Shown one piece after another: positions 1 through 8,341 of a stretch of DNA of 64,000 bases. The DNA comes from Desulfoscipio sp. XC116 (GTDB lineage: Bacteria > Bacillota > Desulfotomaculia > Desulfotomaculales > Desulfallaceae), in the NCBI RefSeq assembly GCF_039851975.1, contig NZ_CP156660.1, positions 124,001 through 188,000 of the forward strand. Direction: 5' to 3'. The notes under the pieces were generated by a model. That model had not been told where the DNA came from and did not search any database. It worked only from the letters and a program-made list of their open reading frames with translations. Each line of letters opens with the position of its first letter. Position 1 is the stretch's first letter. The translations under genes were made by a program, and so were the position numbers.

Positions 1-213
1 ATGGGGGGAGCCGGCCAGCCACCGGGCCGGACCGGCGGCGGCAATAATGAGTCGGCGGCTAAATCGCAGCCTGTTCAGCGGGAGATAAACCTGGATAAAA
101 AGTATAAAACCTCCGGTACTGGTACGGAAAACGGCGGAGAGCGGACTCCGAGGAAGGAAAAAAAACGGCCGCCCAAGCCCGGTGAGGTATTAAAATGGAA
201 ATTCGGGACATGA
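1..213 (+). CDS. C-terminal tail of an unknown protein (partial at left edge)
   Basis: The frame is open from the first base of the window to a TGA at 211-213, so this is probably the end of a longer gene. The visible 70 residues are low complexity: Gly/Pro/Asn-rich at first, then Lys/Arg/Pro-rich, which suggests a disordered, basic tail. No domain can be recognised. It lies 30 bases upstream of the next gene on the same strand and may share its transcript. An ATG happens to fall at base 1, so a short stand-alone gene cannot be excluded. Confidence 0.4.
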   Translation: MGGAGQPPGRTGGGNNESAAKSQPVQREINLDKKYKTSGTGTENGGERTPRKEKKRPPKPGEVLKWKFGT

Positions 214-243
214 TAAACAGAAAGACCAACCGGAGGTGATTAT

Positions 244-477
244 TTGGGCGATAAGGCCGGAACCGCCCGCGAAACCATTTGGGTGGGTGGATTGCACGAT
301 GTGGATGGCAGCCGGGAAATCGAACATAATTTAATCCAGGTGGATGGGGTGCAAGAGGTGCAAGTGGCGCTGGATGAAGGGAGCGTCACCGTGAATTATG
401 ACCCGGCGGTTATCAGTGGGGAATATCTGCGCCGCACTTTAAATTCATTGGGTTATTCTCCATATGTACGCTATTAA
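244..477 (+). CDS. Heavy-metal-associated (HMA) fold protein lacking the metal-binding cysteines
   Basis: A 77-residue protein with the ferredoxin-like HMA/CopZ pattern: a first strand (IWVGGL), a helix, then VDGVQEVQVALDEGSVTVNYDP and a final helix ending LNSLGYSP (quoted in parts of a continuous run: VDGVQEVQV, then SVTVNYDP). In metal-binding members the loop after strand 1 carries CxxC; here it reads LHDVDGSREIE and there is no cysteine at all. The start is TTG at 244, chosen because a GGAGGTGAT ribosome-binding site ends four bases before it. A rho-independent terminator begins at the stop codon. The fold call is fairly safe; the role is unknown and copper chaperone function is unlikely. 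Confidence 0.75.
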   Translation: MGDKAGTARETIWVGGLHDVDGSREIEHNLIQVDGVQEVQVALDEGSVTVNYDPAVISGEYLRRTLNSLGYSPYVRY

Positions 478-503
478 AGCGGGCTTTGCGGGGCCCGCTT
501 TTT
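477..503 (+). terminator. Rho-independent terminator after the HMA-like gene
   Basis: An 8-bp stem AAGCGGGC (477-484) / GCCCGCTT (493-500) with an 8-base loop, followed by a short T-run. Confidence 0.75.
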
Positions 504-538
504 ACATTAAAGCAACAAACTATAAGGCAGGGATGTAC

Positions 539-985
539 ATGAACGCCAAGCTGTTGGCTTTGCTGATTGCCGCCGGATCCGGGGTGGCTATGGCGCTGCA
601 GGGTTCGCTTAACGCTGCTTTGGGTAAGATAATCGGTCTTCTGGAAACTACCTTTATAGTGCATTTGGTGGGTTTGGCGGCAGTTTTTTTATTGCTGTTT
701 GTGTTCAAGCTGGGTGACGGCGACTGGCATCGTTATGCTGAGGCGCCCTGGTATGTCTACCTGGGCGGTATACTGGGCGTGATTATTATATATTTAGTGG
801 TTCGTTCCATTCCCGTTTTGGGGGTGGCGGCGGCTACCACCGCCATAATTGTGGGCCAGGTGCTGACCGCTTGCCTGGTAGATCACCTGGGGATGTTTGG
901 ATTAAATAAGGTGCCCTTTACCTGGTACCGGGTGGCCGGTACGGCTTTGATGGCTTCGGGCGCTTTTTTATTATTAAAAAAGTGA
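539..985 (+). CDS. DMT-superfamily small membrane protein (DUF606/YdcZ-like)
   Basis: A 148-residue integral membrane protein. Hydrophobic segments appear at about residues 5-25, 37-55, 70-90, 93-115 and 127-147. The opening segment (LLIAAGSGVAMALQGSLNAALG) and the pattern of short helices fit the DUF606/YdcZ family, half-size relatives of the drug/metabolite transporter superfamily. Start ATG at 539 follows an AAGGCAGGG site; an in-frame upstream ATG at 464 would run through the preceding terminator and is rejected. The 3' end overlaps the convergent ZIP gene by 12 bases. The substrate is unknown. Confidence 0.7.
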   Translation: MNAKLLALLIAAGSGVAMALQGSLNAALGKIIGLLETTFIVHLVGLAAVFLLLFVFKLGDGDWHRYAEAPWYVYLGGILGVIIIYLVVRSIPVLGVAAATTAIIVGQVLTACLVDHLGMFGLNKVPFTWYRVAGTALMASGAFLLLKK

Positions 986-1693
986 ATTTATCCGTGCCAT
1001 AAATAAAAAGCCGGCTGCTGCGCCACAGAGGGCAAAAATTGCCTGGTTGTTAAACGACGCGGGCACCAGCTTTTCAATTACGATAAATATCATGGCGCCG
1101 GCGGCCAGCGCTAAAAGCAGTGCATTTAAGGCAGGTGAAGCTTGCAATATAAATAAACCCAGCAGTGTGCCCAAAGGGGTTACCAGGCTGATTAATCCAT
1201 TGAGGGCAATTATCCGCCCGCCGCCCATGCCGCTGGCTCTCAAAGGGGCCGCGGTAGCCATGCCCTCGGGTATGTTATGCAATCCTATGGCCAGGACCAG
1301 CAGCGGTCCCAGCTGTGCGGAAGTTGAGTAGCCCGCTGCTATGGCAATACCCTCGGGCAAATCATGCAAAGCAATCCCCAGAGCGATTAAGTAACCCATG
1401 CGCAGGTAAATCTGGCTGTTATGACGGCCGGGCATTAATCGGGTTAGTATAAAATCCAGGCCGGTCAGCAGTAAGAAGCCGCCGGCAAATCCAAGCAGGC
1501 AAACGCCCGGGCCGCCGTAGGCCAGAGAAGTGGGCAACAGATCCATGATGACTACTGCTGTCATCACCCCCGAGGCAAGCCCCAGCAGCAGGGCCAGCAC
1601 CCGTTCTTTCATTTGCCCGAACAACATAATTAATGCCGCGCCCAGGCAAGTGCCCAGCCCGGCGACAAGGGCGTAAATTAATATACCAATCAA
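974..1693 (-). CDS. ZIP family divalent metal transporter
   Basis: A 239-residue membrane protein with about eight hydrophobic segments. It contains the two ZIP signature motifs, HDLPEG (helix IV, about residues 109-114) and HNIPEG (helix V, about 139-144), whose His/Glu residues form the binuclear metal site in ZIP transporters. Members (ZupT, GufA) move Zn, Fe or Mn into the cytoplasm. The gene converges on the DMT-type gene with a 12-base overlap and reads away from the L,D-transpeptidase gene upstream (18-base gap), so the two minus-strand genes may be co-transcribed. Metal specificity cannot be read from the sequence. Confidence 0.88.
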   Translation of the reverse strand: MIGILIYALVAGLGTCLGAALIMLFGQMKERVLALLLGLASGVMTAVVIMDLLPTSLAYGGPGVCLLGFAGGFLLLTGLDFILTRLMPGRHNSQIYLRMGYLIALGIALHDLPEGIAIAAGYSTSAQLGPLLVLAIGLHNIPEGMATAAPLRASGMGGGRIIALNGLISLVTPLGTLLGLFILQASPALNALLLALAAGAMIFIVIEKLVPASFNNQAIFALCGAAAGFLFMARINSLF

Positions 1694-1710
1694 TTAATCA
1701 CCTTCCAGTG

Positions 1711-2289
1711 TCAGGGGATGAAAATGGTTTGCCCTATTACTAACCGGTCGGGAGCGATAAGATTATTGATAGCGATTAGTGTTTCCAGATTTGTGTTAAA
1801 GGATTGGGCTATTTTCCACAGGGTGTCCCCGGGTCGGACCGTATATGTTTTGCCGTTGCCGCCGTTGCTGCCGTTGCCGCCGCTTCCGGCTGTGGGCTTG
1901 AAAGCGGGAATTGTTTCTGTTTGGGAACGGTCGTAAATATGTACCGGGGTGCCGATAGGTACTTGGGGAAAGAGTTCTTCAACATGGTAGTTATGCATGC
2001 GGATGCAGCCCAGCGATACGGCCTGCCCGATGGATGAAGGGTTATTGTTGCCGTGAATGCCGTAATTGCCGCCGGGGATAGTCAATCCCATCCAGCGGGT
2101 GCCCAGTACGCCGCCGGGGTTGACCATTTTATTCTTAATTTTGTAGTTGCCCGGAGGGGTGGGCGTGGACGGTTTACCCACGGCTATGGGGTATTCTTTT
2201 ATAAGGTGTTCTCCGTTATAATAATGCAGTTTGCGGGTGACCGTATTGATGGATAAGCGGCCACCGGCCTCAGTCCTGGCAGGTGCCAA
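1711..2289 (-). CDS. L,D-transpeptidase (YkuD) with C-terminal LysM domain
   Basis: 192 residues. Residues 8-120 form a YkuD catalytic domain with the active-site His/Cys block (YGIHGNNNPSSIG, then SLGCIRMHN, catalytic Cys about residue 94). A Gly/Asn-rich linker follows at about 135-147, then a LysM peptidoglycan-binding repeat (YTVRPGDTLWKIAQSFN) to the end. YkuD enzymes make 3-3 cross-links in peptidoglycan, and in Bacillus such proteins are linked to the spore envelope. The start is TTG at 2289, preceded by GAAAGGAGC. No signal peptide is visible, so the mode of export is unclear; upstream sequence gives no better start. The order is unusual in that LysM is C-terminal. Confidence 0.88.
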   Translation of the reverse strand: MAPARTEAGGRLSINTVTRKLHYYNGEHLIKEYPIAVGKPSTPTPPGNYKIKNKMVNPGGVLGTRWMGLTIPGGNYGIHGNNNPSSIGQAVSLGCIRMHNYHVEELFPQVPIGTPVHIYDRSQTETIPAFKPTAGSGGNGSNGGNGKTYTVRPGDTLWKIAQSFNTNLETLIAINNLIAPDRLVIGQTIFIP

Positions 2290-2427
2290 ATAACCACGCT
2301 CCTTTCACCTTAAATGTATGTAGCGGATTGGACAAAAATGTCTTATAACGGATACTTGTCCTTCCGGCATTTTTTGGATATACTTAAAACCGTTAACTGT
2401 GTGCAAAGGATTTGGTGAATAATAAAA

Positions 2428-3285
2428 ATGATGGTAAATGCTTATGCTAAGATTAACCTGGTTTTGGATGTGCTGGGCACACGTACGGACGGGTATCATG
2501 AGCTGGTCACTATTATGCAGACCCTGGAGCTGCATGACAGGCTGGAATTCAGTAAAGCCGGTGCAATAAAACTTGTCGTAGAGGGGGCCGATTTGTCCGC
2601 CGGTTCCGATAACCTGGCTTTTCGCGCGGCCGATTTGCTGCGCCGCCGGTCGGGTTACGCCGGTGGCGCCAATATTAAGCTGGTGAAGCGTATCCCTCTG
2701 GCGGCCGGGCTGGCCGGGGGGTCGGCGGATGCGGCTGCTGTTTTGCGCGGTTTAAATAAACTTTGGGGTTTGGGTATGGAAATGGAAGAGCTGGCGGATT
2801 TGGGCGCCGCCATTGGCTCGGATGTGCCCTTCTGTCTGCAGGGCGGCACTGCTTTGGTGCGGGGGCGTGGTGAAAGAGTCGATCCCCTGCCCGGTTTACC
2901 GCCCTTGGGTGCTGTGCTGGCCAAGCCGCCTTTCGGGGTGAGCACGGCCCGGGTTTATCACCGGTACGATGATATTGTTAAGCCGCTGCACCCGGATGGT
3001 CAGGGTATGCTGCGAGCTGTGCGCGGGAGTGATGTGGGACGTGTGGCTGCCTGCCTGGGTAACGCTTTGGAACAGGTAACGGTTTCCATGTACCCGCAAA
3101 TAGGAGAAATTAAAGAAATTGTAGCCGCGGCCGGTGCTCTGGGGGTTTTGATGAGCGGCAGCGGACCCACAGTGTTCGGTTTGTTTGATGATGAATTTGC
3201 GGCGCGGCGAGCGGCGGATGGGATAAAAAGCGGCGGCTTCAGGGTGTGGGCCACCAGGTTCTGCGATCCCCGGGTCGATCACTGA
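2428..3285 (+). CDS. ispE: 4-diphosphocytidyl-2-C-methyl-D-erythritol kinase
   Basis: 285-residue GHMP-family kinase of the MEP isoprenoid pathway, phosphorylating the 2-hydroxyl of CDP-methylerythritol. Family features: the N-terminal AYAKINLVLDVLG with the catalytic Lys, DGYHEL, the ATP loop PLAAGLAGGSADAAAVLRG at about residues 91-109, SDVPFCLQGGTA at about 131, and the C-terminal MSGSGPTVFG. Length is typical. Start ATG 2428; the next codon (2431) is also ATG and equally possible. It opens the block that in Bacillus runs ispE-purR-spoVG. Confidence 0.95.
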   Translation: MMVNAYAKINLVLDVLGTRTDGYHELVTIMQTLELHDRLEFSKAGAIKLVVEGADLSAGSDNLAFRAADLLRRRSGYAGGANIKLVKRIPLAAGLAGGSADAAAVLRGLNKLWGLGMEMEELADLGAAIGSDVPFCLQGGTALVRGRGERVDPLPGLPPLGAVLAKPPFGVSTARVYHRYDDIVKPLHPDGQGMLRAVRGSDVGRVAACLGNALEQVTVSMYPQIGEIKEIVAAAGALGVLMSGSGPTVFGLFDDEFAARRAADGIKSGGFRVWATRFCDPRVDH

Positions 3286-3355
3286 AGCCTTGCGGGTTTA
3301 ATTGAAATAATGATAAAATATATAAAACAAGTATTCTGAAGGAGGCGGGGGAATT

Positions 3356-4042
3356 TTGAGCGAGCCGAGATTAATACCTATTAAGCTGGATAATTATAAG
3401 CCCCTGCGGGAAATAGTATTCGAGACTTTGCGGGAAGCAATTATCCAGGGTCGGCTTGAACCGGGGGAGCGGCTGATGGAGATCCAGCTGGCCGAGGAAA
3501 TGGGGGTCAGTCGCACCCCGGTGCGGGAGGCCATCAGGAAATTGGAGCTGGAGGGCTTTGTGGCCATGGTCCCGCGCAAAGGGGCTTATGTGGCGGGCAT
3601 TTCTGTAAAAGATATCGTGGATGTCTTTGAAGTGCGGACTGCGCTGGAAGCACTGGCTGCGGGTTTGGCTGCGGAAAGAGCTACTGCCGAGGAGATTGAG
3701 GAAATGGAGCGGGCTTCGCTGCATATCCACGAGGCCGGCGATGGTCAGATAGACAGCATAGTGGAACGGGACACAAATTTTCATAATTTAATATATAAAT
3801 CCAGCCGCAACCAGCGGCTGATACAAATTATCACCCTTTTAAAGGAGCAAATACAGCGTTTCCGCACCGCGTCACTGTCCCAACCGGGCCGTTTAAAGCA
3901 CGCTGTTGATGAGCATAAGGCTATTATAGAGGCTATTAGTGACCGCAACGTGGAACTGGCTTATAATCTGGCACGTGAACATATTGAAACTGCTGAACAG
4001 ACTTTCCTTAATGCCATGGGGGAGGCAAAAAAAGGTGATTGA
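3356..4042 (+). CDS. GntR-family transcriptional regulator (FadR/FCD type)
   Basis: 228 residues. An N-terminal winged helix (about 15-80) holds the GntR signature: REAIIQGRLEPGERL, then AEEMGVSRTPVREAIRKLE. It is followed by an all-helical FCD ligand domain (about 85-220) with metal/ligand residues in the D-x3-H pattern (ERDTNFHNLIY) and an H...EH near the C-terminus (VDEHKAI, AREHIET). FCD regulators sense organic acids. Start TTG 3356 lies downstream of GGAGGCGGGG. The gene occupies the position held by purR in Bacillus. It overlaps the next gene by eight bases, so the two are translationally coupled. The ligand is unknown. Confidence 0.9.
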   Translation: MSEPRLIPIKLDNYKPLREIVFETLREAIIQGRLEPGERLMEIQLAEEMGVSRTPVREAIRKLELEGFVAMVPRKGAYVAGISVKDIVDVFEVRTALEALAAGLAAERATAEEIEEMERASLHIHEAGDGQIDSIVERDTNFHNLIYKSSRNQRLIQIITLLKEQIQRFRTASLSQPGRLKHAVDEHKAIIEAISDRNVELAYNLAREHIETAEQTFLNAMGEAKKGD

Positions 4043-4793
4043 CGCTCTGGTTTTGGCCGGCAGCCCTAATAACGGTGCTTTGAAGGAGTGCAGCGCCGCC
4101 AGGTATGAAGCAATGATTGACATCAAGGGTAAATTAATGGTGGAATATGTGGTCGATGCGCTTAAGAAATGTGAACGCATTGGGCGGATAGCCATTGTAG
4201 GTCCCCAAAATGAGCTGGCAGCGCACTTTCAAAGCGGCGGTCGGGAAGTGCTGGTGAATCACGGTGGTAATCTCACCGAAAATGTACTGCGGGGCCTGCG
4301 CGAGCTTCCCGGCACCCAAAAAGTTTTGCTGGTTACCTCGGATATTCCGCTGATTACTCAGCGGGCTATTGAAAACTTTATTGATCTCTGCGGTGATGGG
4401 CAGGCCGACTTGTATTATCCCGTGGTGCCGCGTGAAGTGGTGGAAAAACAGTATTCCGCCACTAAGCGTACCTATGTACAGTTAAAAGAGGGTGTTTACA
4501 CCGGCGGCAATATTTTTTTATTTAACCCCGGCATTGTGGAAGAATGTATGCCCCGGGGACAAAAGCTGGTGGATGCTCGTAAAAGCCCTTTAAAACTATG
4601 CCGTTTAGTGGGGCTGATATTCTTAATTAAGTTTTTAACGAAAAATATTTCTTTGCAGGAAGCGCAAAAAAAAGTATCGCGATTGCTGGGTATTAAGGGG
4701 CAAGTAGTGATTAGTCCCTATCCCGAAGTAGGAGTGGATGTGGATAAACCCAGCGACTTGGAATTAGTGAATAAACAATTAGAGTTGGCGTGA
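4035..4793 (+). CDS. Nucleotidyltransferase (MobA-like NTP transferase domain)
   Basis: 252 residues beginning at GTG 4035, inside the end of the GntR gene and preceded by GGAGGCAAA at 4021. A Rossmann-like NTP-transferase fold is indicated by the opening IDALVLAGS, KLMVEYVVDALKK, VLLVTSDIPLI (the metal-binding Asp) and a C-terminal VGVDVDKPSDLELV typical of sugar/molybdopterin nucleotidyltransferases. The usual G-G-x-G-x-R-M glycine loop is replaced by GSPNNGALKE, so nucleotide binding may differ or be lost. A longer frame opens upstream at 3939 but lies inside the regulator gene. Co-transcribed with the regulator; substrate unknown. Confidence 0.75.
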   Translation: MIDALVLAGSPNNGALKECSAARYEAMIDIKGKLMVEYVVDALKKCERIGRIAIVGPQNELAAHFQSGGREVLVNHGGNLTENVLRGLRELPGTQKVLLVTSDIPLITQRAIENFIDLCGDGQADLYYPVVPREVVEKQYSATKRTYVQLKEGVYTGGNIFLFNPGIVEECMPRGQKLVDARKSPLKLCRLVGLIFLIKFLTKNISLQEAQKKVSRLLGIKGQVVISPYPEVGVDVDKPSDLELVNKQLELA

Positions 4794-4797
4794 TTTA

Positions 4798-4830
4798 AAG
4801 CCCGGTGTGTTAAACAAAACACCGGGCTTT
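4798..4830 (+). terminator. Terminator-like hairpin after the nucleotidyltransferase gene
   Basis: A perfect 12-bp stem, AAAGCCCGGTGT (4798-4809) / ACACCGGGCTTT (4819-4830), loop 4810-4818. The T-run is only three bases on the plus strand, so efficiency is uncertain. Confidence 0.65.
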
Positions 4831-4871
4831 AAAAATTTGGCCTTTTTATGTACAAAGAGTAATGCTGAATT

Positions 4872-5069
4872 CTATTTTTTCTCATCCTTCGGTAAATCAC
4901 CGAACAAGGTACTTGTATAATTCCGCCTGCCGTATGTGATTCCAGACACGAAGACAAATCCATCTTTACACCTGTAAAATATTAGGCAGTTGGCGCAGAC
5001 AAAAAAACGATAGTCTGTCTGGATATCCACGACGGAAGATAGCGGTGCGCCAATCTCGGGAAGATCAGG
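4872..5069 (-). pseudogene. C-terminal remnant of a RelE/ParE-family toxin
   Basis: Reading the minus strand from about 5069 gives LPEIGAPLSS, then TDYRFFVCANCLIFYR and GITYGRRNYTSTLFG, ending at a stop at 4872. This is the usual C-terminal half of RelE/ParE toxins (P-x-G-x-P-L ... Y-R ... N-Y-L-I-F-Y-R ... I-x-Y-G-R-R-x-Y). The N-terminal 40-45 residues, expected upstream of 5069, are replaced by unrelated sequence that matches a group II intron protein on the other strand. No antitoxin gene is next to it. The open frame continues to an ATG at 5210, but that stretch is antisense to the maturase remnant and unlike any toxin. Confidence 0.6.
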
Positions 5070-5072
5070 GCG

Positions 5073-5333
5073 ATGAAAAGGGTTGAAGCTGAACGCAGAA
5101 TAGCCGCCAACGCGAATAGAGAGAAAACGGCGGTTGACTACATAGGTAAAGTAAAATTTCTTGGGTTTGCATTCCAGCGCTGCAAGGGCAAAGCGAGAGT
5201 CGGAATTCATCCGAAATCCGTTGCCAAGATGAGAAATAAAGTGAAAGAATTCGTCTCAGGAGCAACGGGATGGGCAATGGAACTAAATGAGCGCGTTTTT
5301 CTTGTGGGCGTTATTGGGTTGATAGTATTTTAA
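5073..5333 (+). pseudogene. Fragment of a group II intron reverse transcriptase/maturase
   Basis: The frame 5073-5333 contains NANREKTAVDYIGKVKFLGF, then RCKGKARVGIHPKSVAKMRN and KVKEF. This matches the segment following the YxDD catalytic block of LtrA-like group II intron proteins (L-x-V-N-x-E-K-S-x-V-D-x-x-x-x-x-K-F-L-G-F, then x-I-H-P-K-S). Everything N-terminal (the RT palm) and C-terminal (the maturase X/HNH part) is missing, so it is a dead remnant. It abuts the ParE toxin remnant head-on, suggesting that an intron-related rearrangement cut the toxin gene. Confidence 0.7.
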
Positions 5334-5407
5334 TGGTCCTATGAACAAAATTTTTATAAAAATTTCTAATGTGTATGGATGCTTGCAGGGATTTTTATCT
5401 ATTTGTA

Positions 5408-5437
5408 GAAGGATTTATGATAAAACTTGGCATAAAT
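5408..5437 (+). promoter_or_regulatory. Possible sigma-H-like promoter of spoVG
   Basis: GAAGGATTT at 5408-5416 fits the sigma-H -35 consensus (RnAGGAwww), as at Bacillus spoVG. The -10 part is poor: only CATAAAT at 5431-5437 rather than a GAAT element. The spoVG start is at 5463. Confidence 0.35.
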
Positions 5438-5462
5438 GGTTAAACTGGAAGGTGGTGAATGC

Positions 5463-5717
5463 ATGAATGTTACCGATGTGCGGGTGCGCAAAGTGTTGAC
5501 CGAGGGGAAAATGAAAGCAATTGTTTCGGTAACCTTGGATGATATGTTTGTCATCCATGACGTTAAAGTGGTGGAAGGTCAAAACGGGCTGTTTGTGGCG
5601 ATGCCCAGTCGTAAAACCCCTGGCGGTGAATTTAGGGATATAGCCCACCCTATCAATACTTTTGCACGGGAAATAATTCAGGACGCGGTGCTCAAAGCTT
5701 ACAGTGAAGCTATATAA
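5463..5717 (+). CDS. spoVG: Septation/sporulation regulator SpoVG
   Basis: 84 residues from ATG 5463, preceded by GGAAGGTGGTGAAT. The conserved SpoVG body is seen from [11 protein letters not shown] through VHDVKVVEG-like (here IHDVKVVEG), [20 protein letters not shown] and [14 protein letters not shown]. SpoVG is a small nucleic-acid-binding protein that affects septation, sporulation and global gene expression. An upstream in-frame ATG at 5436 exists but overlaps the ribosome-binding site region and is less likely. A strong terminator follows, so it is probably monocistronic. The order spoVG-glmU-prs is conserved across Firmicutes. Confidence 0.97.
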   Translation: MNVTDVRVRKVLTEGKMKAIVSVTLDDMFVIHDVKVVEGQNGLFVAMPSRKTPGGEFRDIAHPINTFAREIIQDAVLKAYSEAI

Positions 5718-5741
5718 TTATAAAAGGCTTTACATGATAAT

Positions 5742-5767
5742 AAAAGAGAGCTTAGGCTCTCTTTTTT
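5742..5767 (+). terminator. Terminator after spoVG
   Basis: A 10-bp stem AAAAGAGAGC (5742-5751) / GCTCTCTTTT (5756-5765), loop TTAG, ending in a T-run. Confidence 0.88.
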
Positions 5768-5841
5768 AGTTGATGGTCTTGGGGGATCGGACGACTGTAC
5801 CGGGTCAAAAATTTGTTATTGTGAAAGGGAATAGCATTTTT

Positions 5842-5871
5842 TTGTTGAATTAAAACAGCGTGTGCCATAAT
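5842..5871 (+). promoter_or_regulatory. Candidate sigma-A promoter of glmU-prs
   Basis: TTGTTG at 5842-5847, 18-base spacer, CATAAT at 5866-5871. An alternative perfect TATAAT lies at 5871-5876 but its spacing to a -35 box is too long. The glmU start follows at 5915. Confidence 0.4.
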
Positions 5872-5914
5872 ATAATGTATGCGATAATATAACCGGTAGG
5901 AGGTTTTTGGTCAC

Positions 5915-7294
5915 ATGCGCTTAGCGGCAGTGGTACTGGCAGCAGGTAAGGGAACCAGGATGAAGTCGGGCTTACCCAAGGTTCTGCACCGGGTTTGCGG
6001 GCGGCCCATGGTGGAGCATGTGCTGCTGGCGGTGCGAAAAATAGGTGTTCAGAAAACTGTTTTGGTGGTGGGCCATCAAGGCGATCTGGTAGCGGAGTTG
6101 GTTGGTGATAAGGCGGAAACGGCTTATCAGGCGGAACAATTAGGCACGGCTCACGCGCTGCTGCAGTGCCGCGACGCTCTAAAAAACTTTAACGGCGATA
6201 TAATGGTGGTTTGTGGGGACACACCTCTGCTGCGACACCAAACCTTGTCCCAATTGCACACCGAGCACAGCCGCAGCGGATCGGCTGCTACCGTGCTGAC
6301 AGCGGTTTTGAACGATCCCGCCGGGTATGGCCGGGTTATTCGCAACACTGCCGGCGGTATTATGAAAATAGTAGAGCAAAAGGATGCCGCTCCTGCTGAA
6401 TTGGCGGTGTCGGAGATCAATACCGGTGTCTATTGCTTTAAAGCGGAGGGGTTGTTTGAAGCGCTGTCGGAGATTCGTTCGGATAATGCTCAGGGCGAAT
6501 ACTACCTCACCGATATAATTGAATACTATATCGCTCGGGGTGAGTCCGTGGGCGCTGTGATCGCCGGTGACGCTGCTGAAGTTATGGGCATTAATGACCG
6601 GTGCCAGCTGGCCGTGGCGGAAAAGGTGCTGCGCCGGCGTATTTTGGACAGGCTGATGATGTCGGGGGTTGCCGTTATGGACCCCGCGTCAACGTTTATA
6701 GATGATACTGTACATATTGGGGCGGATTCTATCATCTACCCGTTCACCTTCATAGAAGGAAAATCGAAAATTGGCGAGAATTGTACTATAGGACCATCAT
6801 CCCGGTTGTTCAATGCAACATTGGGTTGTCGGGTTAACGTGCAGAACTCGGTGATTGTTGAGAGTCGGGTGGCGGATGGGTGTAATATCGGCCCCTTTGC
6901 TTATATTCGCCCCGGATGCGTACTGGAAAAGGACGCCAAGGTGGGTGACTTTGTGGAGCTTAAAAATTCCCGTTTGGGTGAAGGAAGTAAGGTGCCGCAT
7001 CTTAGTTATGTTGGCGACGCCGAGGTGGGGCGAGGATCAAATATAGGCGCCGGTACTATTACCTGCAATTACGACGGTGAAAATAAATGGCGCACTAAAA
7101 TTGGTGAACATGCTTTTATCGGCAGCAATACCAACCTGGTGGCCCCGGTGGTGGTTGGTGACGGGTCTATAACCGGAGCGGGTTCCACTATCACTAAGGA
7201 CGTGCCGCCCGGCGCGTTGGGTGTAGCTCGGGATAAGCAAAGAAACATTGAAGGCTGGGCTAAGAGAAAAAAAATATCTGTAAAGATTGACTAA
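5915..7294 (+). CDS. glmU: Bifunctional GlcNAc-1-P uridyltransferase / GlcN-1-P acetyltransferase
   Basis: 459 residues. The N-terminal pyrophosphorylase domain (1 to about 230) shows [24 protein letters not shown] and the UTP/metal site CGDTPLL. The left-handed beta-helix acetyltransferase domain (about 250-455) has hexapeptide repeats, [20 protein letters not shown] and [12 protein letters not shown]-x-NKWRT. The enzyme makes UDP-GlcNAc, the precursor of peptidoglycan and other wall polymers, in the cytoplasm. Length is standard. Start ATG 5915 follows TAGGAGG at 5897. prs begins 22 bases after the stop, so the two genes form an operon. Confidence 0.97.
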   Translation: MRLAAVVLAAGKGTRMKSGLPKVLHRVCGRPMVEHVLLAVRKIGVQKTVLVVGHQGDLVAELVGDKAETAYQAEQLGTAHALLQCRDALKNFNGDIMVVCGDTPLLRHQTLSQLHTEHSRSGSAATVLTAVLNDPAGYGRVIRNTAGGIMKIVEQKDAAPAELAVSEINTGVYCFKAEGLFEALSEIRSDNAQGEYYLTDIIEYYIARGESVGAVIAGDAAEVMGINDRCQLAVAEKVLRRRILDRLMMSGVAVMDPASTFIDDTVHIGADSIIYPFTFIEGKSKIGENCTIGPSSRLFNATLGCRVNVQNSVIVESRVADGCNIGPFAYIRPGCVLEKDAKVGDFVELKNSRLGEGSKVPHLSYVGDAEVGRGSNIGAGTITCNYDGENKWRTKIGEHAFIGSNTNLVAPVVVGDGSITGAGSTITKDVPPGALGVARDKQRNIEGWAKRKKISVKID

Positions 7295-7316
7295 TAATTT
7301 TTGGAGGTACGCGCAC

Positions 7317-8261
7317 ATGTCATCCCGACAACGGCTAAAAATATTTACCGGGAATGCCAACGCCGCTCTGGCAGAAGAGATCGCCCACTATCTTGGTGTT
7401 TCCGTGGGAGCTGCCAAGGTAACCCATTTTAGTGACGGGGAAATACAGGTCAAAATAAATGAAAGTGTGCGGGGGTCGGATGTTTTTATTATTCAGCCCA
7501 CCTGCGAGCCGGTAAACGAGCATTTGATGGAGTTGCTTGTCATGGTGGATGCCGTGCGCCGGGCATCGGCCCGAAGAATTACTGCGGTAATCCCTTACTA
7601 CGGGTATGCCCGACAGGATCGCAAGGCGCGGGGCCGCGATCCTATTACCGCCAAACTGGTAGCTAATTTGATCACGATCAGTGGTGCCCGCCGGGTTATT
7701 ACCATGGATTTGCATGCCGGACAGATTCCGGGTTTTTTTGATATACCGGTGGATCATTTACCCGGTGTGCCGCTTTTGGCTCAGTACTTTATGCAGCAGA
7801 AGGTGGACAATGTGATAGTAGTGAGCCCCGATTTGGGCGGTGTGCAGCGGGCCAGGGATTTGGCCGAAAGAATCGGCGCTCCCATCGCCATTATCGATAA
7901 AAGACGTCCGGAACCCAATGTAGCTCAAATAATGAGTATTATCGGTGATATTCACGGTAAAAATGTGATTATGGTTGATGATATCATAGACACGGCCGGT
8001 ACTATCACCCAGGGAGCCGCGGCCCTCAAAAAATGGGGAGCGGAGGACATTTATGTTTGCTGCACTCACCCCGTGCTCAGCGGTCCCGCGGTGAAGCGGC
8101 TGGTCGGCGCGCCTATACGGGAAGTGCTGGTTACCAATACCATCCCTCTGCCGGAAAGTAAAATGATAGATAAGATAAAAATACTGTCCGTGGCGCCGCT
8201 TTTGGGAGAAGCTATTATCCGTATTCATGAAGATTTATCGGTAAGTAAACTTTTTGACTGA
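7317..8261 (+). CDS. prs: Ribose-phosphate pyrophosphokinase (PRPP synthase)
   Basis: 314 residues from ATG 7317 (GGAGG at 7303-7307). Makes PRPP from ribose-5-phosphate and ATP for nucleotide, His and Trp synthesis. Class I features: [20 protein letters not shown] split over the ATP/Mg region, [28 protein letters not shown] (about residues 127-145) and the PRPP-binding loop [12 protein letters not shown] at about 220-231. A frame upstream from 7287 overlaps glmU and lacks a ribosome-binding site. Located directly after glmU as in Bacillus. Confidence 0.97.
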   Translation: MSSRQRLKIFTGNANAALAEEIAHYLGVSVGAAKVTHFSDGEIQVKINESVRGSDVFIIQPTCEPVNEHLMELLVMVDAVRRASARRITAVIPYYGYARQDRKARGRDPITAKLVANLITISGARRVITMDLHAGQIPGFFDIPVDHLPGVPLLAQYFMQQKVDNVIVVSPDLGGVQRARDLAERIGAPIAIIDKRRPEPNVAQIMSIIGDIHGKNVIMVDDIIDTAGTITQGAAALKKWGAEDIYVCCTHPVLSGPAVKRLVGAPIREVLVTNTIPLPESKMIDKIKILSVAPLLGEAIIRIHEDLSVSKLFD

Positions 8262-8263
8262 AA

Positions 8264-8304
8264 AAAAGCCCCGCTAAGAGGGGGCCTTCTATCTGCTTTT
8301 TTTG
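8264..8304 (+). terminator. Terminator region between prs and the convergent PRC-barrel gene
   Basis: An inner stem pairs GCCCC (about 8268-8272) with GGGGC (about 8280-8285); outer runs of A (8262-8267) and T (8299-8304) allow termination from either side. Confidence 0.55.
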
Positions 8305-8341
8305 TGTAAGTTTCGGGTGTTGTGGCTTGGTTTTTGCAAAA

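Noticed and set aside
3939-4034. N-terminal extension of the nucleotidyltransferase frame
   Set aside because: It overlaps the GntR gene by about 100 bases in another frame; GTG 4035 has a proper ribosome-binding site.
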